Shown: positions 26,331-37,480, counted from the first letter of the stretch. The stretch: DNA of 58,920 nt from Bacteroidota bacterium (GCA_019136655.1 JAGVTU010000020.1:1-58920); one strand, 5' to 3'. Notes: a model not told the origin generated them from the letters alone. Translations and numbers: made by a program.

Positions 26331-27368
26331 TCATTGAAAATAAAAACCTGAAGGAATATTACCTGTTCTGAACTGATGCATCAATACGCCATTAGCATCA
26401 TATCTGTAAACTACTCCTTGCTGAATATAATCTACAGCATCTGCAACATACACTTCATTCAGCAACGGATCTACACCTAATCCATAAAACAGATTTGCAC
26501 TGCCATTAATAAAAGCAGCAGACGGAAGTTGTGTATCATAAATACTCATGCGATAAACATTCCGATCCAAATAATACAGTGTATCATTTTGTGCATTCAT
26601 ACATAATCTCCATGGCGCATGATTTCCTGAAAATGAAAATGTTTTTATCACTGAATTGGTAACGGGATTAATCTGAACCAAAGCAGAGGGCTTGTTGAGC
26701 AGTGAATCACCTGAACACATTACCCACAATGCACCGTTTTTGTCCTGACAAACAGAACCCGGTGCCCATGCTACTGCAATACTGTCAGAAACCTGATCGG
26801 TAATTGTGTTCACCACAATAATTTTATCAGAGTACATGGAAGAAACGAAAACTTTTCCATACATCATCAACATCTGCTGCGAATCGTGACTTAATGGAAT
26901 TGTGGAAGATATGGTATTGTCAGAAAGGTTTACTACATAAATACAGTTGGCGTAAATATCTGACACGTACGCTTTACTATTAGTTATTGGGATAAAATAT
27001 CTTGGCGAATTAAACCCTGTTATTTCTCCTTCTTTCACAAAGGTTGCAGCATTCACAACCACAATCTTGGAAGAGTTATTTAACACAATGTAAAAACGAT
27101 TATTAAACAGTGTCATTGACTGACATACATCACCCAATGGTGTATGATTAACCTCTTTATATAAATCTTCAACTACAGTTGAATCCTTTTTATCATATAA
27201 CGACACCTTTGCATTCCCGAACTGAAAATTTCCTTCACAGGTGATATATACTTTTCCTGATCCACCTGTATTAATTACGGGAGAAAGAGAATCATCAGGT
27301 TTATCAGACTTACAACCGAATAAAAGTGCTGATAACAGAACGGCTATGACATATATGCACTTATTCAT
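26331..27368 (-). CDS. BtuG-like YncE/beta-propeller lipoprotein of the B12 operon
   Basis: 345 residues from the ATG at 27368, chosen because it gives a clean lipoprotein signal (MNKCIYVIAVLLSALLFGC, lipid cysteine at 19); a longer frame would add 20 residues with no such signal. The mature part is a WD/YncE-like beta propeller with repeated blades (KIVVVNAATFVKEGEI, CIYVVNLSDNTISSTIPL, KIIVVNTITDQVSDSIAV, ALVQINPVTNSVIKTFSF). In Bacteroides, the propeller lipoprotein BtuG sits on BtuB and captures cobalamin with extreme affinity; last place in a riboswitch-controlled btuB operon makes that role likely here. Overlaps the preceding gene by 8 bases. Confidence 0.85.
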   Translation of the reverse strand: MNKCIYVIAVLLSALLFGCKSDKPDDSLSPVINTGGSGKVYITCEGNFQFGNAKVSLYDKKDSTVVEDLYKEVNHTPLGDVCQSMTLFNNRFYIVLNNSSKIVVVNAATFVKEGEITGFNSPRYFIPITNSKAYVSDIYANCIYVVNLSDNTISSTIPLSHDSQQMLMMYGKVFVSSMYSDKIIVVNTITDQVSDSIAVAWAPGSVCQDKNGALWVMCSGDSLLNKPSALVQINPVTNSVIKTFSFSGNHAPWRLCMNAQNDTLYYLDRNVYRMSIYDTQLPSAAFINGSANLFYGLGVDPLLNEVYVADAVDYIQQGVVYRYDANGVLMHQFRTGNIPSGFYFQ

Positions 27369-28359
27369 TGACAATAAATTTATAGGTTGAAACCGAAGTA
27401 TCATCAGACAATACCGCAACATAAACACCTTTCTTCAATTTCATTTCGTTTAATGGCAATGCTTGGACTCCCCCTCTTTGAAAAAACTTCTCGCTAAAAA
27501 CCACTGAGCCATCAGCACTGAAAATTTTTAAAGCTACTGTTGAAGATTTCCTGAGAGTGTATTTTAAATAACCTGAATGTTGAATTGGATTGGGATATAC
27601 CTGAATGTTACTGAAATTACTCTGCTCCTGAAAAGAAGTAGTACTCTGGTGAATCACGCCTACTGCATCAAGATCGAAGCCTGAACTTGGAAACGGTGTA
27701 GGCCACGGATCATTTACTTTATGCCCCTGACTGTCGTATGTAGCATACATTTCATCTATGCTGCCAACAACATCTATCACACGAATGTGAGTTATATGCA
27801 TTACATCAAGTCCCGGAATATTTATCATTTCATCCAAATCGAAAGGTGTACCATATAAAGCTACATACTTGCCGGCAAGGTTATTGATTTTTGTTGCATC
27901 CACACTTCCGAAAGAGTTTACCTGAACAGTATCCTGTGTTAATGAAACAGAAGGAAAGCGGAAAAAATTTACACCATCACTGCTTACTTCCACAAATGCA
28001 AGTTCAAGAAATGTCTGGAGAAAACTGTTTTCAAAAACTGCAAAATCCCAGCCCGGGCCATTTGTTACAGGATTATCAAACGTAAGTGTTGCACTGCCAC
28101 CATCACCAAGACTCACAACACTAATTCCATCTGCCATACCCAGTGCATTGCTGCTGTCACCAATTGTTGCTAAACCTGCAGCCGTGTTGGAAATATCCTG
28201 CCAACCTCTGTTGACAGTGCATCCTGTAGCCCAACTGACAAAAACACTGCTGTCTTTATGAATAGCTGTAGTGCCTGCGATGCCTGCCGGTGGAGCAAAC
28301 TGAGCATTAGCAACAGCAGCTAACATAATGCCGGCAAAAATCAATTTCGCTTTTTTCAT
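27361..28359 (-). CDS. T9SS-sorted cell-surface protein of the B12 operon
   Basis: 332 residues: signal peptide (MKKAKLIFAGIMLAAVANAQ), one jelly-roll-like domain to about 235 (SWATGCTVNRGWQDI, NGPGWDFAVFENSF, FVEVSSDGVNFFRFPS, HITHIRVIDVVGSID), and a T9SS type A sorting domain at the end (IQVYPNPIQHSGYL, then KKGVYVAVLSDDTSVSTYKFI). Proteins like this are repeatedly found beside btuB and DUF4465 genes in Bacteroidota, and a role in binding cobalamin or its carrier is inferred from that. It overlaps both neighbours (4 bases upstream, 8 downstream), so translation is coupled. Confidence 0.85.
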   Translation of the reverse strand: MKKAKLIFAGIMLAAVANAQFAPPAGIAGTTAIHKDSSVFVSWATGCTVNRGWQDISNTAAGLATIGDSSNALGMADGISVVSLGDGGSATLTFDNPVTNGPGWDFAVFENSFLQTFLELAFVEVSSDGVNFFRFPSVSLTQDTVQVNSFGSVDATKINNLAGKYVALYGTPFDLDEMINIPGLDVMHITHIRVIDVVGSIDEMYATYDSQGHKVNDPWPTPFPSSGFDLDAVGVIHQSTTSFQEQSNFSNIQVYPNPIQHSGYLKYTLRKSSTVALKIFSADGSVVFSEKFFQRGGVQALPLNEMKLKKGVYVAVLSDDTSVSTYKFIVNE

Positions 28360-29339
28360 TTTTTTATCAACTGAACAGTTTGTTTTCCGTCATTCGAAAT
28401 TAACGAAACAATATACATACCGGCAGGCAAAGTGCTAATATTTATTTTCGCTCCTTGCTCAATGTTGTTTTGCAAAATTGTTCTGCCTGAAATATCTGAA
28501 ATAATAACCAGACTCTTTTCAGTTATTCCACCAATAAAAATTTCGTTTTGTGCAGGATTTGGATATACATAAATATTTTTTGCACTGTTATTGATGTCTG
28601 CAACACTTACAGGAGAATCAGCTGTGGTGAAGTTGTCAATGCAATAAAACAATGGAGTATTTATTCCGAAAGAGCCTACATCCGTAGAGCTTAAAGTGAA
28701 CAATATGCTGTCGGAATTACCCAAAGAAGTAAGATCAACCCATTGCCAGTTTTTAACAATATAATCCAATGAATTATCACTGAACCTGTAATCAGCAAGG
28801 TAAAACTCTACACTGTCATTTGTGAGTGTTCCATTATACCAGTTACGAATGGTGAGTTTAAAATAATCAGGGTCATTACCTGTTACACCTCCAAATTTTT
28901 TAGCATAAGCATCACCATCGCGCATACTGATGTAAGCATAAGTTGAATTAGTAATGTAAAAGCCACTTATCACTTTTCCTGTTGCAGTGCCTGCAAGACT
29001 AACTATTGCATCTTGCTGACCGATGGCATATGTAGCAGAACCATTTACTCCTGAATATGCAGCTGCAGCATACATGTTTGTAAATCCTGCAGTAGTGCTG
29101 TCCTGAACATTGCTGATAGCCCACCCTGATAACCAATATTGAAATGAAGGGTCATAAAAATTTGGGAATTCAGCATTGCCATCTGCAAAGGTCATCCCTC
29201 CCGGTTGTGATGAGCCATTGAGATAACTCCCTGCAGCAAGATTAAAACTTTCAAAATCTGAAGTGGTTTGTGCATTTACTGACTGACAAATCAGTGCTGT
29301 GCTGATTACAAAAACGATTTTAGTGTACATGTTTTTCAT
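28356..29339 (-). CDS. DUF4465 (BtuH-like) T9SS protein of the B12 operon
   Basis: 327 residues with a signal peptide (cleaved after CQSVNAQ), a DUF4465 domain (about 25-240: DFESFNLAAGSYLNGS, WLSGWAISNVQDSTT, YLADYRFSDNSLDYIVKNWQ, YCIDNFTT) and a T9SS type A sorting domain (IYVYPNPAQNEIFIGG, ending GKQTVQLIKK). DUF4465 proteins occur in cobalamin loci, and Bacteroides BtuH, of related type, binds B12 at the cell surface. Here the lipid anchor is replaced by T9SS attachment. It starts 10 bases after the receptor gene and overlaps the next gene by ATGA. Confidence 0.88.
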   Translation of the reverse strand: MKNMYTKIVFVISTALICQSVNAQTTSDFESFNLAAGSYLNGSSQPGGMTFADGNAEFPNFYDPSFQYWLSGWAISNVQDSTTAGFTNMYAAAAYSGVNGSATYAIGQQDAIVSLAGTATGKVISGFYITNSTYAYISMRDGDAYAKKFGGVTGNDPDYFKLTIRNWYNGTLTNDSVEFYLADYRFSDNSLDYIVKNWQWVDLTSLGNSDSILFTLSSTDVGSFGINTPLFYCIDNFTTADSPVSVADINNSAKNIYVYPNPAQNEIFIGGITEKSLVIISDISGRTILQNNIEQGAKINISTLPAGMYIVSLISNDGKQTVQLIKK

Positions 29340-29349
29340 TGTATATAAT

Positions 29350-31269
29350 TTACTTGTTATTAAAATTTATGTTCATACCCGTGCGAAAATAACGTAATGG
29401 CATTGGCTTGTTTTGCATCACGTAATAATCTTCGTCAAACAAATTATTGATTCGCAAAAACAAATCAACACTCACTTTCTTTATTGGAATGCTGTAAGAA
29501 ATGTATAAGGAATGTAAGTGATAAGGAGTTAAGTACTCTTTGTTATCTGAAGAAGTATAGCGATATCCTGTGTACTGATAAGAATACCTCAACAAAAATT
29601 GTCTGTATTGAATTGCAAACGATGCATTGGCATTGTACATTGGAACATATATCAGTTGCTTATGATAAGATGCATCGTTGTCTGAAAGTTTCTTTTGGTT
29701 AGTAGCCAAAGTGTAGGCGGTAGTCAATTGCCCAATCAGCTTAAATGATTGTATTCTTATGCTTGCAGTGCTGTTGCTCTCTATTCCTCTGCTCCACACC
29801 TGTTGCAAATTTTGCGGTTTCCAGAAGTTGTCGGCAGGCAACCAGATTATCTGATTATTCATTTGTCTGTCGAACAATGTTGCACTGATGCGCCATTGCA
29901 ATCGTTGATTCTGACTTGTTTGCCTGAACTCAATTCCTGCATCAGCAGTTCGGCCTTTCTCAGGTTTCAGGTCAGGGTTTCCACCGGGAACCCAATACTT
30001 GTCGTTGAGTGTTGGCTGCCGAAAAACACTTGAAACATTTGCTTTTAAAATCACTTTTGGAATCAGCACATACTCTATTCCTGCAGTCCAGGTAAACGGG
30101 TGATAACCCGAAGTTGCAAATTCCTGACGCGCTGCAACCAGAGGGCGTAATTTGCCTTTGAAAAAAGATGCTGATTCAGTAATAAATAAAGCTATTCTGT
30201 TTTCATTTATTTTTTCTGAAAAATTATCAGCATCGGCAATGTTTAATGTGTTATTGATACCTGCACTGATGATACGGTGTTTACCAACATACCATTTTCC
30301 TTCAGCTTCAGTAATCCATGACTGAACATTACTGTTGCTGCTGATATTGGATAAATCATCTTCGTAGTTGATGATATCAGTAAACCATGCCGAACGCAGC
30401 GCGTAAGAAGAAAACAAATTCGTATGTGTCCACTGCGCTGTCAATCTTAATGTCTTATCAATTTGTATTGCTTCGCTCGTTTGTTGCATGATGGTGGGTG
30501 GCACCTGCCTGTTGTTGTTTTGCCACCAAACGGCCATGCTGATTTTATTTTTATCGTTCACACGATAAATATTTTCATTCATCAGACTTATGGCCTGAGT
30601 ACTTGCATGTTTTTGTTTCTGCAACGGATTATCAGCAATTGAATGATTGTGAAAGAAAAAATCATTCTCGGCCTGTTCGTTAAAAAACTTCAGTGATGTT
30701 ATCCAATTTTTATTGCTGAAATTAACCTGAGCATTTTGCTGACTAAATCCAAAACTGCCAAGTGCTGCTCCGGCTTTCAGCGACCAACCTTTGTCAAATT
30801 GTGAGGATGAATTTAAGTGTACTACACCACCAACTGCACCACTTCCCCACAATGCACTTCCGCCTCCGGGTTCTATGCTGATGTTATCATTAAAAGTTAT
30901 TGGCACTAAAGAAAGATCAGTTTGACCCAACATCGGATTATTGATAGAAAATCCATTCCACAAAACCGTTGTTTGTGTTGCATTGCTTCCGCGCATGGTA
31001 GCAGTGGCTATATTTCCTATGCCATACGATTTAATAAACATTCCGCTTTCACCACCTAATAATTCTGCAAGCGATGACAATTGATATGACTTGCGCTGTA
31101 TGCTGTCGAAATGCTGAGTTGACATTCCGTTTGAAAAATCTTTCTGTCGCAATGCAGCTATGGTAACATCTTTCAGATTCAAAACCGTATCAGGCTCTGT
31201 GTTCTGTGCAGACAATCCTGTTGACAACAGCAGGCAAAGAATAGTGAATTTAACAATGTTGCAATTCAT
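29350..31269 (-). CDS. btuB: TonB-dependent cobalamin receptor (BtuB-like)
   Basis: Outer-membrane receptor of 639 residues from the ATG at 31269, which gives a normal signal peptide (MNCNIVKFTILCLLLSTGLSAQ). A TonB-box-like DTVLNLKDVTIAAL follows, then the plug (SLAELLGGESGMFIKSYG, ATMRGSNATQTTVLWNGF, LVPITFNDNISIEPGG) and a 22-strand barrel ending in an aromatic strand (YFRTGMNINFNNK). It has no carboxypeptidase-like N-terminal domain, so it is BtuB-sized and not SusC-like. The cobalamin riboswitch upstream (31400-31595) fixes the substrate as B12 or a related corrinoid. Confidence 0.92.
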   Translation of the reverse strand: MNCNIVKFTILCLLLSTGLSAQNTEPDTVLNLKDVTIAALRQKDFSNGMSTQHFDSIQRKSYQLSSLAELLGGESGMFIKSYGIGNIATATMRGSNATQTTVLWNGFSINNPMLGQTDLSLVPITFNDNISIEPGGGSALWGSGAVGGVVHLNSSSQFDKGWSLKAGAALGSFGFSQQNAQVNFSNKNWITSLKFFNEQAENDFFFHNHSIADNPLQKQKHASTQAISLMNENIYRVNDKNKISMAVWWQNNNRQVPPTIMQQTSEAIQIDKTLRLTAQWTHTNLFSSYALRSAWFTDIINYEDDLSNISSNSNVQSWITEAEGKWYVGKHRIISAGINNTLNIADADNFSEKINENRIALFITESASFFKGKLRPLVAARQEFATSGYHPFTWTAGIEYVLIPKVILKANVSSVFRQPTLNDKYWVPGGNPDLKPEKGRTADAGIEFRQTSQNQRLQWRISATLFDRQMNNQIIWLPADNFWKPQNLQQVWSRGIESNSTASIRIQSFKLIGQLTTAYTLATNQKKLSDNDASYHKQLIYVPMYNANASFAIQYRQFLLRYSYQYTGYRYTSSDNKEYLTPYHLHSLYISYSIPIKKVSVDLFLRINNLFDEDYYVMQNKPMPLRYFRTGMNINFNNK

Positions 31270-31399
31270 CGTAGTTGCATGAATAACTTCAGGCATTCAT
31301 TGCATGATTTGCTAAAAAAGAATAAGGAAGGAGGATTTGAAACAGGAAGTGCACCTCTTTGACTTATGCTTTTAATGCGAAAGCATGGTCAACTGCTGT

Positions 31400-31595
31400 T
31401 TATTACAGCGTGGCAATGGCAGGTCTCCTGGCTTGTAACATTTCTGCTTACCTTCCCATTCACTGGTGTGAACAGTGGTTTAATGACTGAGCAGAAACTT
31501 TTGCGTTACTTACAGTTGCGCAACAGCTCACGACTTACACGTGATTCCCTTTTAATCTCTCTTTATCCGAAAGAACCTTTAGCCGGTTGAGTAAT
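31400..31595 (-). ncRNA. Cobalamin (AdoCbl) riboswitch controlling the btuB operon
   Basis: On the minus strand the conserved elements appear in the right order. First comes GGGAA followed by a stem and gcgcaactgt (equivalent of GCxACUGU). Later comes the full B12 box agccaggagacctgcc at 31433-31418. A -7 box TACTTTTG at 31624-31617 precedes the element; after it comes a leader of about 130 bases before the ATG, containing a 7-pair hairpin at 31366-31386. Ligand-bound RNA normally shuts off expression of B12 import genes. Confidence 0.93.
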
Positions 31596-31616
31596 GAATG
31601 AAAGAACTTTCCGGGG

Positions 31617-31624
31617 CAAAAGTA
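31617..31624 (-). promoter_or_regulatory. -7 box TACTTTTG of the B12 operon
   Basis: Perfect TAnnTTTG placed about 20 bases before the first conserved riboswitch bases; no clear -33 TTG. Confidence 0.45.
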
Positions 31625-31646
31625 ATAATAAAATAATAGGTAACGA

Positions 31647-32267
31647 TTATTTACTGAATAATCCTGTCAATTCAGCCTGAACTCGCTCTACAATCATTCC
31701 GAGATGTTCTTTGTTTTCAGCAAAGTTAATCTCATCAATATCAATTATCAGAAGTTTACCAAGTTCATAAGTAGAGATCCATGCTTCATAACGCTCGTTG
31801 AGTCGTTTCAGATAATCAATGCGTATATTGTTTTCATAAGGTCTTCCACGTTTTTCAATTTGTTTTACCAATGCAGAAACAGAGCCTCTGAGGTAAATCA
31901 TCAGATCAGGAGGTGAAATAAAACTATTCATCAGTTCAAACAATTGCTGATAGTTTTGAAAATCACGTGTGGTCATCAATCCCATTGCGTGAAGATTAGG
32001 AGCAAAAATGTATGCATCCTCATAGATGGATCTGTCCTGGATGATTGTCTTAGGATGTTTTTTAATTTTAGATATCTGCTGAAAACGACTGTTCAGAAAA
32101 TATATCTGCAGGTTGAATGACCAACGCTGCATGTCATCATAAAAGTCGTTCAAATAAGGATTGTCATTCACATCTTCGTAGTGTGGTTCCCATTTGAATT
32201 GTTTAGCAAGTAGGCCGGTGAGTGTTGTTTTACCGGAGCCGATGTTTCCTGCAATAGCTATATGCAT
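31647..32267 (-). CDS. Deoxynucleoside kinase
   Basis: 206 residues of the dNK/deoxyguanosine-deoxyadenosine kinase family, which phosphorylates deoxynucleosides in salvage. P-loop GNIGSGKTT at residues 7-15, the ED pair in HYEDVNDNPYLNDFYDD, the DRS motif at 78-80 (IIQDRSIYEDAYIF) and the lid with PPDLMIYLRGSV and KRGRPYENNI. Purine versus pyrimidine preference cannot be told with confidence. Stands alone between the B12 leader and the propeller gene. Confidence 0.92.
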   Translation of the reverse strand: MHIAIAGNIGSGKTTLTGLLAKQFKWEPHYEDVNDNPYLNDFYDDMQRWSFNLQIYFLNSRFQQISKIKKHPKTIIQDRSIYEDAYIFAPNLHAMGLMTTRDFQNYQQLFELMNSFISPPDLMIYLRGSVSALVKQIEKRGRPYENNIRIDYLKRLNERYEAWISTYELGKLLIIDIDEINFAENKEHLGMIVERVQAELTGLFSK

Positions 32268-32388
32268 AAAATTAAAATCAATCTGGTTTTATAAAAAACG
32301 TTCTCTCAAACAAGTGCGCTAAAGTAAAAAATTTATAAATATTGCAGTGATACTTTTCGTTTTTAAGCTGAATCCGGTTTACGGATTC

Positions 32389-33180
32389 TCATGGGTTACC
32401 ATGCAAAACCTCTATTTGCTGCCGCTGTAAAATATAAAAGGCGTTGTAAAACCATTGTATATCATCTGCATTGCTGATGCCGGTACTCCACCTTTTAATT
32501 TCGCTATTGAGAGCAATATCTACAAATACCAGGTCACCCTTTTCAAAATACACCATCACGTTTTCAAGAATCATAAAAGCAGTGGCTTGAGGAGCACGCC
32601 ATGTTTTTATATAACTTCCAAATCTGTCAAACAACATAAACCCGACACCTGAGTTATGACAGATCAGCCATTTGTCGTTTTCAGTTATTCCTGTAATATT
32701 CAATGCATCGCTTACAAGCAGATTAAATGGTTGCGACTGTGCTGTATTTTTCAACAGGTAATTATATTTAAATAATTTGTTTTGATTGTTATCATACATC
32801 CAAAAACCATCGGAGTTGCTTGTGGCAACGCAACTCACATCATAAAAAAATTGTTCCCGCAGATTAACTGTGGACTGTAGTGCTAACTTATTATCAAAGA
32901 AAAACACCGTTGAAAACTCCTTGGAATATGCCAGTATGCGTAACGGATTTCCTGCATCAATTATATCAAATGTTCCTGACGTCTTATTGCTGAAAGTGTG
33001 TAAAATATTTCCCGCAGTGTCGGTTTTAATGATAACTCCATCATGTATAGCATAAATATTTCCGAGGTTGTCAAGGCTGAATGCAGATACATGCTGAATC
33101 GGTAATGTATGTTCGGAAAAAACTTTTGATTGCGAAAATGCCAAAACAGGAAACAGCAGCACACTCAATAAAAACCTCAT
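32389..33180 (-). CDS. Exported beta-propeller-like protein of unknown function
   Basis: 263 residues; a short signal peptide (MRFLLSVLLFPVLAFSQ) and a repetitive beta pattern (AFSLDNLGNIYAIHDGVI, CVATSNSDGFWMYDNNQNKLFK, NDKWLICHNSGVGFMLFDRFG) like an incomplete propeller. No catalytic motif. The ATG overlaps the stop of the GH3-like gene (33177-33180), so the two are translated together; this pairing seems recurrent in Bacteroidota, but the reason is unknown. Confidence 0.75.
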   Translation of the reverse strand: MRFLLSVLLFPVLAFSQSKVFSEHTLPIQHVSAFSLDNLGNIYAIHDGVIIKTDTAGNILHTFSNKTSGTFDIIDAGNPLRILAYSKEFSTVFFFDNKLALQSTVNLREQFFYDVSCVATSNSDGFWMYDNNQNKLFKYNYLLKNTAQSQPFNLLVSDALNITGITENDKWLICHNSGVGFMLFDRFGSYIKTWRAPQATAFMILENVMVYFEKGDLVFVDIALNSEIKRWSTGISNADDIQWFYNAFYILQRQQIEVLHGNP

Positions 33181-34694
33181 ACCATTCGGTTTTGCAAGGT
33201 AAGTATTTCATCTACAAAATCACGATTGTTTGCCAAGCGTGGAACCTTATGCTGTCCACCTAATTTTTTCCTCATTTCCATCCAAACATAAAACGTGTTA
33301 TGAGGAAGTTTATGTACAATAGGCTTGTCAAGTGTCATGTTCTTAAATCGTTTTGCTTCGTAATCTGAATTAAGTTTTTTTAATTCTTCGTCTAATGCAT
33401 TTGCGAAATCATCCATGTTTGAAGGTTCATTTGTAAACTCTACCAACCATTCATGTGCACCGCTTTTGTTGTTGCTAAAATATATGGGAGCAGCAGTATA
33501 TTCCCTTACCTGTGCTCCCGTTCGCTTGCCTGCTTCAGTAATTGCCCGCTCGGCATTATCAACCATCAACTCTTCGCCAAAAGCATTAATAAACTGAGCT
33601 GTACGTCCGGTAATTTTTATGCGATACGGGTCAGTGGAAGTAAACTGAATGGTATCACCGATTTTATATCTCCACAAACCTGCATTGGTAGTAATCACTA
33701 CAGCATATTGCTCACCTGTTTTCACCTGATCGAGACTTAAAGTTACAGGATGTTCGCTGTTCCAGTCGCTCTGTGGTATGAATTCGTAATACACGCCATA
33801 GTCCAGCATCAGCAACATATCGTCCGAATTATTTCTGTCCTGAATACCAAAAAATCCTTCTGAGGCATTATATGTTTCAAGATATTGAATGGGCTTGCCT
33901 ATAATTTTATAAAACTGCTCTTTGTAAGGTGTGAAATTTACAGCTCCATGTACAAACAATTCCAGATTAGGCCATACTTCTGCGATGTTGTTTTTTCCTG
34001 AAAGCTCGAGCACTTTATTCAGCAGCACCAGCGTCCAACTCGGCACACCTGAAATATTAGTCACATTTTCAGTAATAGTTTCCTGAGCCATCTTTTCAAT
34101 TTTATCGTCCCACTTATCCATAAGTGCGATGGAAATATCAGGAGTACGCATTATCTTCACCCAGAAGGGAAGATTCTGAATTAAAATAGCTGATATATCT
34201 CCGTAATACGATTCACTGTTAAACGCATTGATGCTGTGACTTCCTCCGAGTGAAAGCAACTTGCCGTCAAACAACTGAGCATCTGGATTATTGTTGAAAT
34301 AAATTGAAAGCAGATCCTTACCTCCTTTGAAATGACATTCTTCCAGCGACTCCATACTCACCGGAATAAATTTGCTTTTACTTCCTGTAGTTCCTGACGA
34401 TTTAGCAAACCATTTTATTTCTGTAGGCCACAAAATATTCTGTTCGCCACGCATAATACGTTCTATCTGCGGCTGCAACTGATCATACGATACAACAGGC
34501 ACACGTTCTTTAAAGGTTCTGGTATTTTCTATTGAATTGTATCCGAAATGCTCGCCCCATTGTGTGTGTTGAGCTATAGCAATTAATCTGCGAAGCCATT
34601 CTTCCTGCACCTCACAGGGATATTTCATAAAAAGCTCTATCTGATGAATTCGCTTTTTAATAATCCAGCTTAATATGGAATTGATAATGGCCAT
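33177..34694 (-). CDS. GH3-like acyl-adenylate/amido synthetase family protein
   Basis: 505 residues of the family named after the plant GH3 auxin/jasmonate-amino acid synthetases. The ATP-binding segment is KSSGTTGSKSKFIPVS (about residues 100-115), then YNASEGFFGIQD and AGLWRYKIGDTIQFTS, the second adenylation block. The C-terminal domain contains EYTAAPIYFSNN and the invariant-looking KNMTLDKPIVHKLPHNTFY. In plants the enzymes couple acyl acids to amino acids; the bacterial substrate is not known. Four-base overlap with the downstream propeller-like gene. Confidence 0.88.
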   Translation of the reverse strand: MAIINSILSWIIKKRIHQIELFMKYPCEVQEEWLRRLIAIAQHTQWGEHFGYNSIENTRTFKERVPVVSYDQLQPQIERIMRGEQNILWPTEIKWFAKSSGTTGSKSKFIPVSMESLEECHFKGGKDLLSIYFNNNPDAQLFDGKLLSLGGSHSINAFNSESYYGDISAILIQNLPFWVKIMRTPDISIALMDKWDDKIEKMAQETITENVTNISGVPSWTLVLLNKVLELSGKNNIAEVWPNLELFVHGAVNFTPYKEQFYKIIGKPIQYLETYNASEGFFGIQDRNNSDDMLLMLDYGVYYEFIPQSDWNSEHPVTLSLDQVKTGEQYAVVITTNAGLWRYKIGDTIQFTSTDPYRIKITGRTAQFINAFGEELMVDNAERAITEAGKRTGAQVREYTAAPIYFSNNKSGAHEWLVEFTNEPSNMDDFANALDEELKKLNSDYEAKRFKNMTLDKPIVHKLPHNTFYVWMEMRKKLGGQHKVPRLANNRDFVDEILTLQNRMV

Positions 34695-34780
34695 TCAAAT
34701 TTTTTTACGAAATAAAAATAAGCATAATTTCTCACTTCAACGTCATACTCTCATAAAATTTTCCTTTTCAAATAACGACC

Positions 34781-34810
34781 TTTGTCCGCACAGCATATAA
34801 ATCGTCTTTG
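34781..34810 (+). promoter_or_regulatory. Promoter-like pair upstream of the retropepsin-like gene
   Basis: TTTG (34781-34784), an 18-base spacer, then CGTCTTTG (34803-34810): the TTTG half of the -7 box is kept but the TA is not. Twelve bases before the start codon. Confidence 0.3.
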
Positions 34811-34821
34811 ATAAAAAAATT

Positions 34822-35256
34822 ATGAAACGAAAGTACAGTTTGGATTTTAAGCTTCTCAAGATGGAAAATCAGGGTTCGCATCCAGTGAGTAAAATCTTTA
34901 TAAACGATGTAGAAGCGCATTTTGTAATAGATACCGGTGCATCTCATACTGTGGTTGACAGCAACAGGCTGAACCGATTTTCGGATAAACCTAAACTGGA
35001 AAAACAGGATGCACTTTCAACCGGACTTGGGACCAATGAAATGCAGAGCTCCGTTACACAGTTAAAGACTATCCGATTAGGAGAACTTACTCTGCAAAGA
35101 CGAAAAGTTGCAGTGCTGGATCTCTCACACATCAATCAAACCTACCGTGCGTTGGGGTTGAAAGAAATTGATGGCGTGTTAGGTTGCGACCTGCTGAAAA
35201 AATATCAGGCAGATATTCGTTTTTCAACCCGAAAAATATTTTTTTATCTGAAATAA
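34822..35256 (+). CDS. Retropepsin-like aspartic protease
   Basis: 144 residues, a single retropepsin lobe: catalytic D37 in HFVIDTGASHTVVD and the second half-motif IDGVLGCDLLKKYQADI near residue 120. No signal peptide is seen, so it is probably cytoplasmic and must dimerise for activity as retroviral proteases do. The length is typical for bacterial members. Substrate unknown. Transcribed toward gyrB, 148 bases away. Confidence 0.87.
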   Translation: MKRKYSLDFKLLKMENQGSHPVSKIFINDVEAHFVIDTGASHTVVDSNRLNRFSDKPKLEKQDALSTGLGTNEMQSSVTQLKTIRLGELTLQRRKVAVLDLSHINQTYRALGLKEIDGVLGCDLLKKYQADIRFSTRKIFFYLK

Positions 35257-35363
35257 TTTCCTTAAATTAAAAGCGATTTTATACTGAAGATTTACAGGGA
35301 AATTTTGTTAAAAAAAACCTGAATTTCCTGGCAACTTTATGGCTCGGATAAGGCCCTTTTTCC

Positions 35364-35371
35364 TATATTTG
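35364..35371 (+). promoter_or_regulatory. -7 box TATATTTG upstream of gyrB
   Basis: Perfect TAnnTTTG 33 bases before the gyrB ATG; no clear -33 TTG. Confidence 0.45.
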
Positions 35372-35383
35372 AACGTTTATTAA

Positions 35384-37378
<1,995 letters not shown>

Positions 37379-37400
37379 CTGATAAAAATCAATTTATTCA

Positions 37401-37425
37401 AAAGCTGTCTCACAAAGACAGCTTT
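37401..37425 (+). terminator. gyrB terminator
   Basis: Perfect 10-pair stem (aaagctgtct/agacagcttt), loop of five bases and a T run, 22 bases after the gyrB stop. Confidence 0.9.
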
Positions 37426-37448
37426 TTTTATTTGTAATGATTTATGTT

Positions 37449-37480
37449 TTTGCAGGATAAATAATAAAATTATAAATTTG
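37449..37480 (+). promoter_or_regulatory. Consensus Bacteroidota promoter of the 37553 T9SS gene
   Basis: TTTG (37449-37452), a 20-base spacer and TAAATTTG (37473-37480): a full match to TTTG-N19-21-TAnnTTTG, the best in the window. Predicted leader about 65 bases. Confidence 0.65.

Noticed and set aside
26331..27428. Longer start of the propeller lipoprotein at 27428
   Set aside because: It would hide the lipoprotein signal and overlap the neighbour by 68 bases; the ATG at 27368 is better.
29350..31296. Longer start of the receptor gene at 31296
   Set aside because: The extra nine residues precede an otherwise normal signal peptide; the ATG at 31269 is better.
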